Translations under genes and position numbers: made by a program
The notes under the pieces: generated by a model
What the model was told of the DNA's origin: nothing
What the model saw: only the letters and a program-made list of their open reading frames with translations
The model's database searches: none
Assembly (NCBI GenBank): GCA_902597095.1
Contig: CACJWK010000005.1
Coordinates: forward strand, 1-64,000
DNA length: 64,000 nucleotides
Reading direction: 5' to 3'
Origin: an uncultured Pseudohongiella sp.
GTDB lineage: Bacteria; Pseudomonadota; Gammaproteobacteria; Pseudomonadales; Pseudohongiellaceae
Shown here: positions 8,804-17,790 of the stretch, piece by piece
How positions within the stretch are numbered: position 1 is the stretch's first letter
Layout: each line of letters starts with the position of its first letter

Positions 8804-9667
8804 TCAAAGTTTACGTGTTTGCACGACAATCAGGGATGCAGCGACCAGAACGACTAAGGTGGGGATGGGCACCCAGTAATTGAGCTGAATGACTCTATCA
8901 TCAATCAGAACATCAGAATAACCGCGCACCAGCCTGCTCACATCCTGCAGATAGGATTGATCGATCAGCGCGGGTTGAAAGCTTGCATAAAGATAATAAG
9001 CATAATCACCCAGCATGCCCTTGAAAACATCTATGGTGAGCGAGATGCCGAGCGCTGAAACTACCGCCTGAGTTGCCGTATGAGCGATGACAGAAAGCAG
9101 CAGCCCGAGGGCTATTGCAGACGGTAACGGAGCCAGTGCCAACCGGAGGCCCAAGGCAATTTCGTCGCGAATTTCGGCTTCGCTGATTAGCTCAAAACCG
9201 TCTTCTACAACAGGGCCGAACTCCCACAGCAGCCCACTCAGCAAATAGCTGGAGACGATCAGAATCCCGACTGCCACGAGTGCCAGAGCATGGAGCTGTA
9301 ACAATTTCGACATCACAATCAAGCGGCGGCTGCTGCAGCGGATTATCTGATGCCGCAGCGCGCCGCTTTCCAGTTCGGCGCTGAAGCTGTGTGCCGCTTG
9401 TGCAACCAGCAGCAGGAAAAGCAGCGTGATACCGGTATCAAGACCATCAACAAAATGTCCCCAGGCGTTGCTGGCGATGGCATCGTCAAAACTGTTCGAA
9501 TTCATCAGGCTGTCCCGGGCGGCAGTTCCTGTATCTGAGATTTTTGACGCAATAAACTGAAAAGCAGCCGCCGCGGAAGGCAGCAAGATCAACAGTCGGG
9601 CGCCAAGTGCATAGCGTGCCACATAGAACTCACTGCGCAGGGCCTGAATCAGGCTGGACAGGCTCAT
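8804..9667 (-). CDS. ABC-2 type transporter permease
   Basis: A 287-residue membrane protein with about six predicted helices and a large loop between the first two, typical of ABC-2 permeases. The cytoplasmic SAELESGALRHQIIRCSSRRLIVMSKLLQL segment matches the coupling-helix region of that family (ESGxLRxxxxxPxSR). It overlaps the ATPase gene by four bases (ATGA at 9664-9667), so one ABC complex is expected, probably a homodimeric permease with the ATPase dimer. ABC-2 systems export drugs, peptides, polysaccharides or lipids; the cargo is not evident. The PDZ and FG-GAP genes downstream suggest traffic to or assembly at the cell surface. Confidence 0.8.
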   Translation of the reverse strand: MSLSSLIQALRSEFYVARYALGARLLILLPSAAAAFQFIASKISDTGTAARDSLMNSNSFDDAIASNAWGHFVDGLDTGITLLFLLLVAQAAHSFSAELESGALRHQIIRCSSRRLIVMSKLLQLHALALVAVGILIVSSYLLSGLLWEFGPVVEDGFELISEAEIRDEIALGLRLALAPLPSAIALGLLLSVIAHTATQAVVSALGISLTIDVFKGMLGDYAYYLYASFQPALIDQSYLQDVSRLVRGYSDVLIDDRVIQLNYWVPIPTLVVLVAASLIVVQTRKL

Positions 9668-10584
9668 GTGTCTGATTCCTGTGTCAGTCGTCTGAAGAGA
9701 GAGCCGAGTGATGCGCGCTCGGTGGCCAGTTCATAGACGGGGATCTGGTGTTGCGCCAGGTGACTGTTGATTGCTGCGGCAGTCATGATGTCTGAGGACA
9801 CCCAGATTTCTTCATCCGTAGCCCCCGGTTGGCAACTGATGTCTGAAATCGTCTGCAGCGCTGCGACGGCGCCAACAGGATCAGTGGTGCGAAGCCTGAC
9901 CTTGCTGGTTTCTGAGCGCAGCAGCGCAGATTTTTCTCCGCTTCGAATGATCTTCCCCTCGTGAAGGATTGCCAGGTGACTGCAAATATTTTCCAGATAG
10001 GGGAGCTGATGGCTGGACAGCAGGAAACTGGTGCCGCGTTCTTGATTGAGCGACTTGATCAGCAGCAGGACTTCGTCTACCCCTCCGGCATCGAGTCCGT
10101 TGAAAGGCTCGTCCAGAATGACCAGATCAGGCTCTGAAATCAGCGCATGCGCGATCGAGGCCCGGCGCTTATTGCCCAGCGACAAGGTCTTAATCGGGAA
10201 ATGGCTGAACTGGCACAGCCCAAGCAGCTTCTCGAGTTCTTCCGGATGCCGCTTCGCGTGCCTGCTGAGTATGCGGGCGTGCTGGAGACACTGCCTGACG
10301 GTCAGGTTAGGGTTAAGACTCGGTGAATCGAATACCGCCGTCACTCTGCCCTGGGCCGTGCACAGATCAGTCGGCTTCAGTCCCAGCACCGAGACTTCAC
10401 CCTGGTCATACCGCTGCAGACCGAGCATGCATTCCAGCGTGGTTGTCTTGCCGGAACCGTTCAGACCCACCAGGCCCTGAATGCCCCCCGGGGCAAGCGT
10501 CAGATCTACGCCTGTAAGCACATCCAGATTGCCATAGGCTTTCCGGAGCCCCGAAATGAGAAGTGCAGGGGTCTGAGTGCTCAT
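9664..10584 (-). CDS. ABC transporter ATP-binding protein
   Basis: A 306-residue ABC ATPase. Walker A is GLVGLNGSGKTT, the signature motif is the variant LSLGNKRR (for LSGGQ), Walker B is DLVILDEPFNGLD, and the H-loop is SSHQL. The C-terminal 80 residues form the extra domain common in ABC-2 type drug or antibiotic export ATPases. It is the first gene of the operon ATPase-permease-PDZ-FG-GAP-FG-GAP. It begins 70 bases after the stop of the M16 peptidase gene on the same strand, so read-through transcription from there is possible. Confidence 0.9.
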   Translation of the reverse strand: MSTQTPALLISGLRKAYGNLDVLTGVDLTLAPGGIQGLVGLNGSGKTTTLECMLGLQRYDQGEVSVLGLKPTDLCTAQGRVTAVFDSPSLNPNLTVRQCLQHARILSRHAKRHPEELEKLLGLCQFSHFPIKTLSLGNKRRASIAHALISEPDLVILDEPFNGLDAGGVDEVLLLIKSLNQERGTSFLLSSHQLPYLENICSHLAILHEGKIIRSGEKSALLRSETSKVRLRTTDPVGAVAALQTISDISCQPGATDEEIWVSSDIMTAAAINSHLAQHQIPVYELATERASLGSLFRRLTQESDT

Positions 10585-10654
10585 ACTGTTTCTCGCAAAA
10601 ATCTGGGCAAACGATTGTTTTTGCTACGACCCCTGACCTGTTTTCCGTTAAAGG

Positions 10655-13636
10655 CTAGTTGACAAACAAATCCCCGACCTGCAGCTGCTGCACTGAGCCG
10701 AATTGCTCAAGCTCATCGGCGTCGATAATCGATAAATCACCTACGATTGAAATGAGTTTAGCCCGGTCTTTGACGTGCTCTGCCTGAAATTCCAGAAGAT
10801 CAGCCAGTTCGGTTTGCTGTAGTTTCAGATAGTTGTCCCGTCGGGGGTCGCCTTCCAGTCCCTGGCGTTCCCAGGTGCGAACGGCTCCGATCACTTCGCG
10901 GAAATTGAGCTTTGAAGTGCGGTACCGGTTCAGCATTGAATTCACAGATTCCTCAAACCGTTCAGAAGAGCTGGGCATGTTGTCTATCAGGTCGATAAAG
11001 GCGGCCAGCGCATCGACCGTTTTGTCGGTTTGCGTGCCGATTGAGCCCATCATCAGATTTTCGGCATTGATCCGGCTACCAGCCGAGTAGCGCGCCGAAG
11101 CCGAGTAGGCAAGGGCCCGGGCTTCACGCAATTCCTGAAATACCACGCTGGACATACCGCTGCCGAAATAGCTGGTGTAAAGATTGGCCAGCAGACCGTC
11201 TTCCGCGTTGTAGACGCCATCGGCGAATTCTATCCTGACCTGAGCCTGAGCGGTTTGCTGGTCGACAATCAGAACTTCCGAGCTGTCGATGTCGCGGACG
11301 TTTCGAAACCGGTATTCAGGTGTGTCCTGAAGATCAGCACTGACTTCGTAGCTGCGACGAAGCGTTTCGACCAATTCTTCAAGCGGCATGGATCCAGTAT
11401 AGGCCAGCGTATGCTTGTAGTTGAGCAACTCACCGGGTGCCTCCAGCAGATCATCGAGTGCGGTGCTGAGGATTTCCTCGCTGCTCATGGCCTCCAGCAT
11501 GGGTGATTCCTCACCGAAGCGGTTATACATAAACAGTGCCTGTGCGATTGCCGGAGGCGAGCTCTTTTGATCCTGTCGGGACTTGAGCAGGATGCTTTTC
11601 AACTGTTCAAGGGTCTGCTCGTCCGCACTGGGGCTTCTGATCAGCTGCATCATCAGATCGATTGAATTTTCAAACTGGGCATCCAGTCCCGATACGGCGA
11701 AAGCGGAGCTGTTTTCTCCGGCGCCAAAGCGGAATTCCGTGCCCATGCGGTACCACTCCTTCTGTAATTCCTCGTTGCTCAGTGAGTCAGTGCCGGCAAC
11801 GTCCATCAGGGCGGCCGCCAGTCCGAGTTGCTTGTCTGCTTCTGTTCCAACATCAACAGAAAGGGAGAATGAGAACAGATCATTGAGCGGGTTCGGCGCA
11901 TAGTACAGATCAACCCCGGGCGCGAACTCAATGATGCGGTAGTCGCTGTCCATCTCCACGAACGTTGGATCAATTTCTTCGACCTGCATGGCCAGAATCT
12001 GAGAGGCAAATTCCGACTGTCTCGTCGGATCGATAGTCACCGGATCGATCTGAGGCTTTTCGACTTCCGGAACGACATGCTGGGCATCGACGCGGTAGAC
12101 CGCGACGTAGTCGTCGCCAAAGTATTTGTTGGCGACATCAACGACATCCTGCTTGGTAAGCTGTTCCATGCGGTCTATTTCAGCGATGTGATAATCCCAC
12201 TGTGCCCCTTCGATGAATGCCTGTCGCATCATTGAGACCCTTGCAGTATTGAATTCCAGGCTGGCCTTCTCGCTCTTGAGAAAGTCGTTGATGATTGCCG
12301 GGATGATCCACTCGTCAAATTCGCCTGACTTGATAATCTCGAGCTGGTCCAGCAACAGCTGTTCAACTTCTTCAAGCGTCTGATCTTGTTTAGGGACCCC
12401 GTACAGCGATTGTGAGCCAAAGTCATTGAGAAACAGAGGCGAAGAACCTGCTTGAGAAACAAGCTGCTGTTGATTGAGATTCAGGTTGATCAGGCCTGCA
12501 GTCCGGTTGTCCAGAATCATGTCAATCAGAATCAGCGCCTCCTTGTCCGGACTGCCGTTGGGGGCAGTACGAAACGCCAGCTGGACCTGTTCTTCACCCG
12601 GATACTGAACCGTGCGCCGCTCGGCGCCCTGCAAAGGCGGCTCTTGCCAGGGGCCGACTTCGGGGACTGGCTTGCGTTCCCAGTGGCCGAATTTGTCGGC
12701 GATCAGATTGATGGTTGCTTCGATATCAATGTCACCGCTGATGAATATGCCCATATTGTTCGGCACATAGTTGGTGTCAAAGTAATTCTGGATATAAACC
12801 AGAGAAGGGTTTTTCAGGTGCTCGACAGTTCCGATTGTCGGTTGCTGACCATAAGGGTGCACTTTGTAAAGCAGTTCATCTACGGCAGTCCCGATTATCC
12901 GGCCGCCATTGTCGAGTGTCCTGTTTTTCTCCTCGTAAACGGTTTCCAATTCTGTATGAAACAGTCGAAAGACGGGATCAACAAATCTGTCTGATTCGAT
13001 TTCGGCCCATTGCGCCAGCCGGTTGGCAGGTAGCCCTACTTTATATACGGTTTCTTCATACCAGGTGTGGGCGTTCAGTCCACTGCCCCCCATGCCGTTG
13101 TATAGTTTGTCAATTTCATTGGGAACCGCATATTCAGCAGCCAGTTGTGCCTCGGTATTAATTTCGGCGTAAATCTCTGCGCGCCTGGCCGGATCAACTT
13201 CCTGAAAGTGTGCCTCATACAGTTCGACAATCCGGTCGAGATGGGGCTTTTCGGCCTCGTAGTCGAGCGTTCCCAGATTCCGATTGCCCTTGAACAGAAG
13301 ATGCTCTAGGTAGTGCGCGAGCCCTGTGCCGTCGGCAGGATCATGCTTGCTGCCGGCGCGTATAGCGATCTCCGCATAAAAGCGCGGCTCTTCATGGTTT
13401 TCGGTCAGGAAAACCTGCAGTCCGTTATCCAGCTCGAAAATATGGGCATCGAGAGGATCTTCCGGGTTGGGGTCGTTTATGCGCCGGTAGCCTGCCGCAG
13501 TGTTTTCTGTCGACGGGTCGGCCGCTCCAGAGGTGTCGGTTGAGGTTTCTCCGCATCCCCCCAGTGCGAGCAGCAGGGAGGCAGTCAGCCACCAGGTGAA
13601 TTTGACTGTTGACTCAGATTTGTGGGCGGTCGGCAT
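10655..13636 (-). CDS. M16 family zinc metallopeptidase lipoprotein (pitrilysin/insulinase type)
   Basis: A 993-residue peptidase with two M16 halves. The inverted zinc motif HYLEH (about residues 108-112) and the downstream ETVYEEKNR glutamate are intact in the N-terminal half. The C-terminal half (from about residue 560) lacks the zinc motif, as in the family, and forms the other side of the chamber. The N-terminus has a lipoprotein signal (LLALGGCGE), so it acts in the periplasm, probably on short peptides. The ORF track starts at a TTG; the ATG seven codons later is chosen because AGGAG lies six bases upstream of it. It follows a small helical secreted protein gene and precedes the ABC/PDZ/FG-GAP operon on the same strand. 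Confidence 0.92.
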   Translation of the reverse strand: MPTAHKSESTVKFTWWLTASLLLALGGCGETSTDTSGAADPSTENTAAGYRRINDPNPEDPLDAHIFELDNGLQVFLTENHEEPRFYAEIAIRAGSKHDPADGTGLAHYLEHLLFKGNRNLGTLDYEAEKPHLDRIVELYEAHFQEVDPARRAEIYAEINTEAQLAAEYAVPNEIDKLYNGMGGSGLNAHTWYEETVYKVGLPANRLAQWAEIESDRFVDPVFRLFHTELETVYEEKNRTLDNGGRIIGTAVDELLYKVHPYGQQPTIGTVEHLKNPSLVYIQNYFDTNYVPNNMGIFISGDIDIEATINLIADKFGHWERKPVPEVGPWQEPPLQGAERRTVQYPGEEQVQLAFRTAPNGSPDKEALILIDMILDNRTAGLINLNLNQQQLVSQAGSSPLFLNDFGSQSLYGVPKQDQTLEEVEQLLLDQLEIIKSGEFDEWIIPAIINDFLKSEKASLEFNTARVSMMRQAFIEGAQWDYHIAEIDRMEQLTKQDVVDVANKYFGDDYVAVYRVDAQHVVPEVEKPQIDPVTIDPTRQSEFASQILAMQVEEIDPTFVEMDSDYRIIEFAPGVDLYYAPNPLNDLFSFSLSVDVGTEADKQLGLAAALMDVAGTDSLSNEELQKEWYRMGTEFRFGAGENSSAFAVSGLDAQFENSIDLMMQLIRSPSADEQTLEQLKSILLKSRQDQKSSPPAIAQALFMYNRFGEESPMLEAMSSEEILSTALDDLLEAPGELLNYKHTLAYTGSMPLEELVETLRRSYEVSADLQDTPEYRFRNVRDIDSSEVLIVDQQTAQAQVRIEFADGVYNAEDGLLANLYTSYFGSGMSSVVFQELREARALAYSASARYSAGSRINAENLMMGSIGTQTDKTVDALAAFIDLIDNMPSSSERFEESVNSMLNRYRTSKLNFREVIGAVRTWERQGLEGDPRRDNYLKLQQTELADLLEFQAEHVKDRAKLISIVGDLSIIDADELEQFGSVQQLQVGDLFVN

Positions 13637-13674
13637 GGGGTCTCCTGATAAATTCAAAGGGTCAGTCGCTGGTT

Positions 13675-14352
13675 TTACAGCTCTGCTTCATTCATTGATT
13701 GTGTGGTCATCAGTCCGGTGATTATCTGACCCAGAAATTTTTCGGCTTCCTGCATCTGTGAATCACTCAACTTCTGACTCAATTCCATTCTGGCATCCAT
13801 GAGCGCCTGCATCTGTCGCTGACTTTCATCGACGGCGTCCCGGTTGGACCGGTTAACCTGCTCCTGTCCGGCGCCCATATAACGCATCAGGACCTCGAGT
13901 ACGATTTCCTGATTTGCCTCAGTCAGGCCTCCGGACACGCGCGCCAGCTGGCGGGTAAAGTTGCTGCGTAGCACACGTTCTTGAAAGCTGGCTTCATACT
14001 CATCAAAGCTCCGCAGCTCCCGATCAGTGAGCAGTTCAGCGACCTTGCCGCGCAAGTAGGCGGGCGAGGACAGTTCCTCCAGACTCACCGAAGAAATCAC
14101 GCCGGAGGTCCGGTTGCGGCTTGCTTCGTTCCTTGCGAGAAATACGGTGGTTATCACAGAACCGATTTCTGCTTTGCGCTGAGCAGTCGTATCCAGCGCG
14201 TCAAGATATTGCCCGTAACGCATCTGCGCCTGTGTTTCAGCCATCTGCCTTTGTGAATTGTCGACATATCCCGGTGGCGGGCCGCCCTGCGCCAGCGCGT
14301 TGCCGATCAGCAGGAAAGCCCCGACTGTCAGCAGCAGTTCAATTCTATTCAT
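13675..14352 (-). CDS. Secreted helical protein of unknown function
   Basis: A 225-residue protein with a signal peptide (LLLTVGAFLLIGNALAQ) followed by a mostly helical, glutamine- and glutamate-rich chain. The start at 14352 is chosen over the ORF-track start because it puts the signal peptide at the N-terminus. It shares a recognisable module with the coiled-coil protein at 17791-18687: YLDALDTTAQRKAEIGSVIT... followed about 60 residues later by LTDRELRSFDEYEASFQER. The other protein has FLQALDVSDERMEEIVDALT... and LDETEMAVFDSFQEER. It lies 38 bases upstream of the M16 peptidase gene on the same strand. No function can be assigned; a periplasmic chaperone- or sensor-like role is one possibility. 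Confidence 0.65.
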   Translation of the reverse strand: MNRIELLLTVGAFLLIGNALAQGGPPPGYVDNSQRQMAETQAQMRYGQYLDALDTTAQRKAEIGSVITTVFLARNEASRNRTSGVISSVSLEELSSPAYLRGKVAELLTDRELRSFDEYEASFQERVLRSNFTRQLARVSGGLTEANQEIVLEVLMRYMGAGQEQVNRSNRDAVDESQRQMQALMDARMELSQKLSDSQMQEAEKFLGQIITGLMTTQSMNEAEL

Positions 14353-14716
14353 GGTCCACTCAAGTTCGAAGTACAGGCGCTTATGGTAAGTAAAATTCAG
14401 TAAAAAACCTATGGTTTGCCCGGGCCGGCAGCGACGCGGTACAGAACCTGCCCGGAATCCCAAGCGGGCAAGCCATTGCTGCCACTGTCAACCCCGCGTG
14501 AGGATGAAGATGGACCGGGAAACGGCTATGCTACGGCCTCTGACAGAGCAATCTGATGTCAGCAACCCGCAGACGGTGACGCATAGTGCATTGAGCGCCT
14601 GGAGCCATGTCTTCAGGTTTATCCGCTGAGGATATCTCAATGCTTCGGTTTCATTGCTGCTGTGTTGCGTTTTGAATCGAATTTCAGGTGTGAATCAAAT
14701 GCGGAGGAAAACAGGA
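14353..14716. other. Divergent intergenic region, 364 bases
   Basis: This gap separates a minus-strand secreted-protein gene from the plus-strand amidase gene and should hold promoters for both. The short ORFs listed across it have unlikely composition and no ribosome binding sites. No operator, repeat or terminator could be picked out by eye. Confidence 0.4.
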
Positions 14717-16384
14717 ATGCGCAGAGAAAACCCACCGGTCGGGGTACTGATTGTGCTGACTTTCGCACTGTCCGCGATAGCTGGCGCGCAGGAGAGCCCG
14801 AATCAGGCCTGGGCGAATTACGATGAGTCCGCTGATCTGGCGCGTCTGGCCGAGCTGGACAATACACGCATGCACTACCGGTTACTCCGCTCCGGCATGC
14901 AGACCCCGGGCAGTTTATGGGCCAGTCTGAATGACGAGGTCAATAGACTGACGCCGGCGCGTTATCGGGCGCTCGAGCCGCTGGTGGTGGAATCTTCGGT
15001 TGCCAGGCTGCAGGCTTTGGTGCGTGCGGGGGACCTCAGTTACGAAGAGCTCACGCTGTTCTATTTATCGCGCATTCGCGAAATTGAGGGTGACCCCTCG
15101 AGATATCTGAATGCCGTGATCAGTCTGAACCCTGCGTCCGTCGAGAGAGCGCGGGCACTCGATCTTGCAAGGCGTGCTGCTCCTGATGTCGAACGGGATC
15201 CTATTTATGGCATGCCGATTCTGCTGAAGGACAATATCAATGCGACCGGAATGGCCACGACTGCAGGAGCAGTCGCGCTGCAAAATAATTTTGCTGACGA
15301 TGCCTTCGTTGTCGAGAAAATGCGGGAGAAGGGAGCGGTCATTCTCGGCAAAGCCAATTTGAGTGAATGGGCTTATTTTTTCTGTGATGACTGTCCATCC
15401 GGGTGGAGTGCCATGGGCGGTCAGACTCTGAATCCCTATGGCAGATTGCAGTTCAATACAGGTGGTTCCAGCGCCGGGAGTGGTGCGTCAATTGCAGCGA
15501 ATTTCGCGGCAGCAGCGGTAGGCTCAGAGACTTCCGGCTCTATTCTTTCTCCTTCAAGTGCCAACTCTCTGGTGGGCCTGAAGCCGACCACCGGCGCCCT
15601 CAGTCGCACCGGCGTGGTGCCGATATCCGGCAGTCTGGATACCACGGGGCCAATGGCTCGTTCAGTGGCCGATGTCATCATTCTGTTCAATGCCATGACC
15701 GGATATGACCAGCGGGATACCGCAATGCCGATGATGAGCGATGACCTGCGCCTGGAGCATCGCGATCAGTCGATGGCGGGCTTGCGCCTGGGAGCCCCGG
15801 GGCGCTATCTGGACGATGAACTGTTCGTAGAGGCGCTTGGGCTGCTGTCGGCTGATGAGGCCGCTATTGTCGAGATCAGCTTGCCCGAAATCGATACGCA
15901 GGGATTCGGCACGCTGTTGGGGCGAGAAATGGTGAGAGACCTGGCTCTCTATCTCAGGGATCACGCATCTCCGATGGTCATAATTGATTCTGTCGATGAT
16001 CTAAAGGCGTTCAACCTCCAGCGCCCGGATCTGAGAATGCCCTACGGTCAGGCGGAGGTTGATCGCATGGTAGAGCTGGACATCAGTCCGGCGGAGCTGG
16101 AAGCGCTCCGCGACAGTCTCCAGAGCGGCGCCCGTGCTGCCATGGAGGCTCTGTTCGCCGGTGGTGACCTCGATTTGCTGTTGAGTATGGACAATCGCAA
16201 TGCAGGATTTGCTGCGCTGGCAAATTATCCGGCGCTCACGGTACCGATGGGCTACTCGGACAGCGGCAGGCCGGTTAATCTGACGTTGATTGCACCCCCT
16301 TTTCAGGAGCAGTTGCTGGTGGATGTGGGGGGACGGTTCGAGCGTCTTGCTCAGGCTCGACGGGTGCCTGCTGCTTATCCCTGA
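14717..16384 (+). CDS. Secreted amidase (amidase signature family)
   Basis: A 555-residue amidase-signature hydrolase with an N-terminal signal peptide (VLIVLTFALSAIAGAQ). The family uses a Ser-cisSer-Lys triad. Visible parts are the lysine in GMPILLKDNINATG, the glycine/serine loop FNTGGSSAGSGASIAA, and the nucleophile region GSETSGSILSPSSANSLVGLKPT. Amidases of this family hydrolyse carboxamides, including peptide amides and aryl amides; export suggests periplasmic scavenging. Start choice: the ATG at 14717 has GGAGG eight bases upstream, while the ORF-track start 21 codons earlier has none and would bury the signal peptide. A six-codon-longer form from 14699 is less likely. The next gene, a symporter, follows 121 bases later. 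Confidence 0.9.
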   Translation: MRRENPPVGVLIVLTFALSAIAGAQESPNQAWANYDESADLARLAELDNTRMHYRLLRSGMQTPGSLWASLNDEVNRLTPARYRALEPLVVESSVARLQALVRAGDLSYEELTLFYLSRIREIEGDPSRYLNAVISLNPASVERARALDLARRAAPDVERDPIYGMPILLKDNINATGMATTAGAVALQNNFADDAFVVEKMREKGAVILGKANLSEWAYFFCDDCPSGWSAMGGQTLNPYGRLQFNTGGSSAGSGASIAANFAAAAVGSETSGSILSPSSANSLVGLKPTTGALSRTGVVPISGSLDTTGPMARSVADVIILFNAMTGYDQRDTAMPMMSDDLRLEHRDQSMAGLRLGAPGRYLDDELFVEALGLLSADEAAIVEISLPEIDTQGFGTLLGREMVRDLALYLRDHASPMVIIDSVDDLKAFNLQRPDLRMPYGQAEVDRMVELDISPAELEALRDSLQSGARAAMEALFAGGDLDLLLSMDNRNAGFAALANYPALTVPMGYSDSGRPVNLTLIAPPFQEQLLVDVGGRFERLAQARRVPAAYP

Positions 16385-16505
16385 GTTGAGGTATGCTTAG
16401 TAGACAGAGAGCTTTATCGGCAGGCCAGCAAGCTGATGTATTGCGTACGCTGTGGCAAGCTGAACAGCTGTAACTGAATTCAAGAGTGGCGAACCGGGAG
16501 TGAGC

Positions 16506-17780
16506 ATGGACAGTACCGCCAAAAACAGGAGCATTACACAGACGTGGTTCGAAATTGCGCTGTGGAAACGCATCCTGACGGCGATGGTGATTGGTGCATT
16601 ACTGGGTTCCGTGTGGGGTCCCGGGGCGGAGGCGATTGGTTGGATCGGAGATCTCTTTATCCGGCTGATACGCATGATTGTTGTGCCGCTTGTTTTTGTG
16701 ACCATTGTGTCCGGTGTGGTCTCGATGGGCGATCCTTCCAAACTGGGTTCATTAGGAGCCAAAACTCTGATTCTCTATATGCTGACCACGCTGGCAGCCA
16801 TTACCATCGGGCTTATTCTGGCGGTGTTTCTTCAGCCCGGCGTCGGTGTTGATCTGACCGGGGCGCCTGCATCAACCCTTCAGGAAACCATTCCCCTGTC
16901 GGAACGCCTGATTTCGATTGTGCCGGAAAATCCGATCGCTGCTCTGGCAGAAGGCAACATCCTTGCCATCATATTCTTCGCTATCCTGATCGGTGTAGGT
17001 CTGCTGTCGGTCGGCGAGTCTGGCAAGCCAGTGGCGGATTTCATGGACGCATCGAGCGAGGTGGTACTGCGCATTACCCACTGGATCATGGAAATCGCCC
17101 CATTTGGTGTTCTGGCTTTGATTGCGAGGGTGACTGGTGCTCAGGGGTTTGATGCGCTGCTCAATGCTGTGGTGCTGGCAATAACGGTATTGATCGCCTG
17201 TGCCGCTCACCTTGTGCTCACCCATGGGGTCATTATCATGCAGCTGATGTTAAAACTCTCGCCCATCAATTTCTTCCGCGGAGCTCGGGAAGCAATGCTG
17301 GTCGCGTTTTCCACGTCATCCAGTGCGGCGACTCTGCCGGTCTCCATGTCGGCTGCAGAGGACAATCTTGGTGTGAAGCCGGTCGTTGCCTCAACGGTGC
17401 TGCCGCTTGGCGCCACCATCAATATGGATGGCACCGCCCTGTACGTCGGTATTGTGTCAGTCTTCGCAGCGCAGGCCTTTGGCATAGACTTGACGTTGAC
17501 GGATTATCTGATCATGGCGGGAACGACGACCCTGGTTTCGGTCGGTACGGCCGCTGTGCCGAGTGCGTCTCTGTTCCTGATGGCGGCGGTAATGGAAACC
17601 ATTGGCATGACTGCGCAACAGATAGCCGTGACGGTGGGTTTCATTTTTATCATTGACCGGCCGCTGGATATGTTGCGTACTTCGATCAATATCGCGGGTG
17701 ACCTTGCGGTGTCGACAGCAGTTGCTACCTGGGAAGGGGAGTTCGATCGTGAAGTATTCGATCGGCCGCTGAATTCCTGA
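16506..17780 (+). CDS. Dicarboxylate/amino acid:cation symporter (SLC1/DAACS family)
   Basis: A 424-residue inner-membrane transporter of the glutamate/dicarboxylate symporter family. Diagnostic segments are the serine-rich re-entrant loop AFSTSSSAATLPVSM, the substrate/cation motif LPLGATINMDGTALY, and the HP2 region AGTTTLVSVGTAAVPSASL. It imports acidic amino acids or C4-dicarboxylates with sodium or protons. The ORF track begins at a GTG two codons earlier; ATG 16506 is preferred because GGGAG sits at the usual distance upstream. It follows the secreted amidase on the same strand, which could release amino acids for uptake, though this link is only inferred. It converges with the next gene, 10 bases away, with no terminator visible. 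Confidence 0.9.
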   Translation: MDSTAKNRSITQTWFEIALWKRILTAMVIGALLGSVWGPGAEAIGWIGDLFIRLIRMIVVPLVFVTIVSGVVSMGDPSKLGSLGAKTLILYMLTTLAAITIGLILAVFLQPGVGVDLTGAPASTLQETIPLSERLISIVPENPIAALAEGNILAIIFFAILIGVGLLSVGESGKPVADFMDASSEVVLRITHWIMEIAPFGVLALIARVTGAQGFDALLNAVVLAITVLIACAAHLVLTHGVIIMQLMLKLSPINFFRGAREAMLVAFSTSSSAATLPVSMSAAEDNLGVKPVVASTVLPLGATINMDGTALYVGIVSVFAAQAFGIDLTLTDYLIMAGTTTLVSVGTAAVPSASLFLMAAVMETIGMTAQQIAVTVGFIFIIDRPLDMLRTSINIAGDLAVSTAVATWEGEFDREVFDRPLNS

Positions 17781-17790
17781 CAGGAATTGA

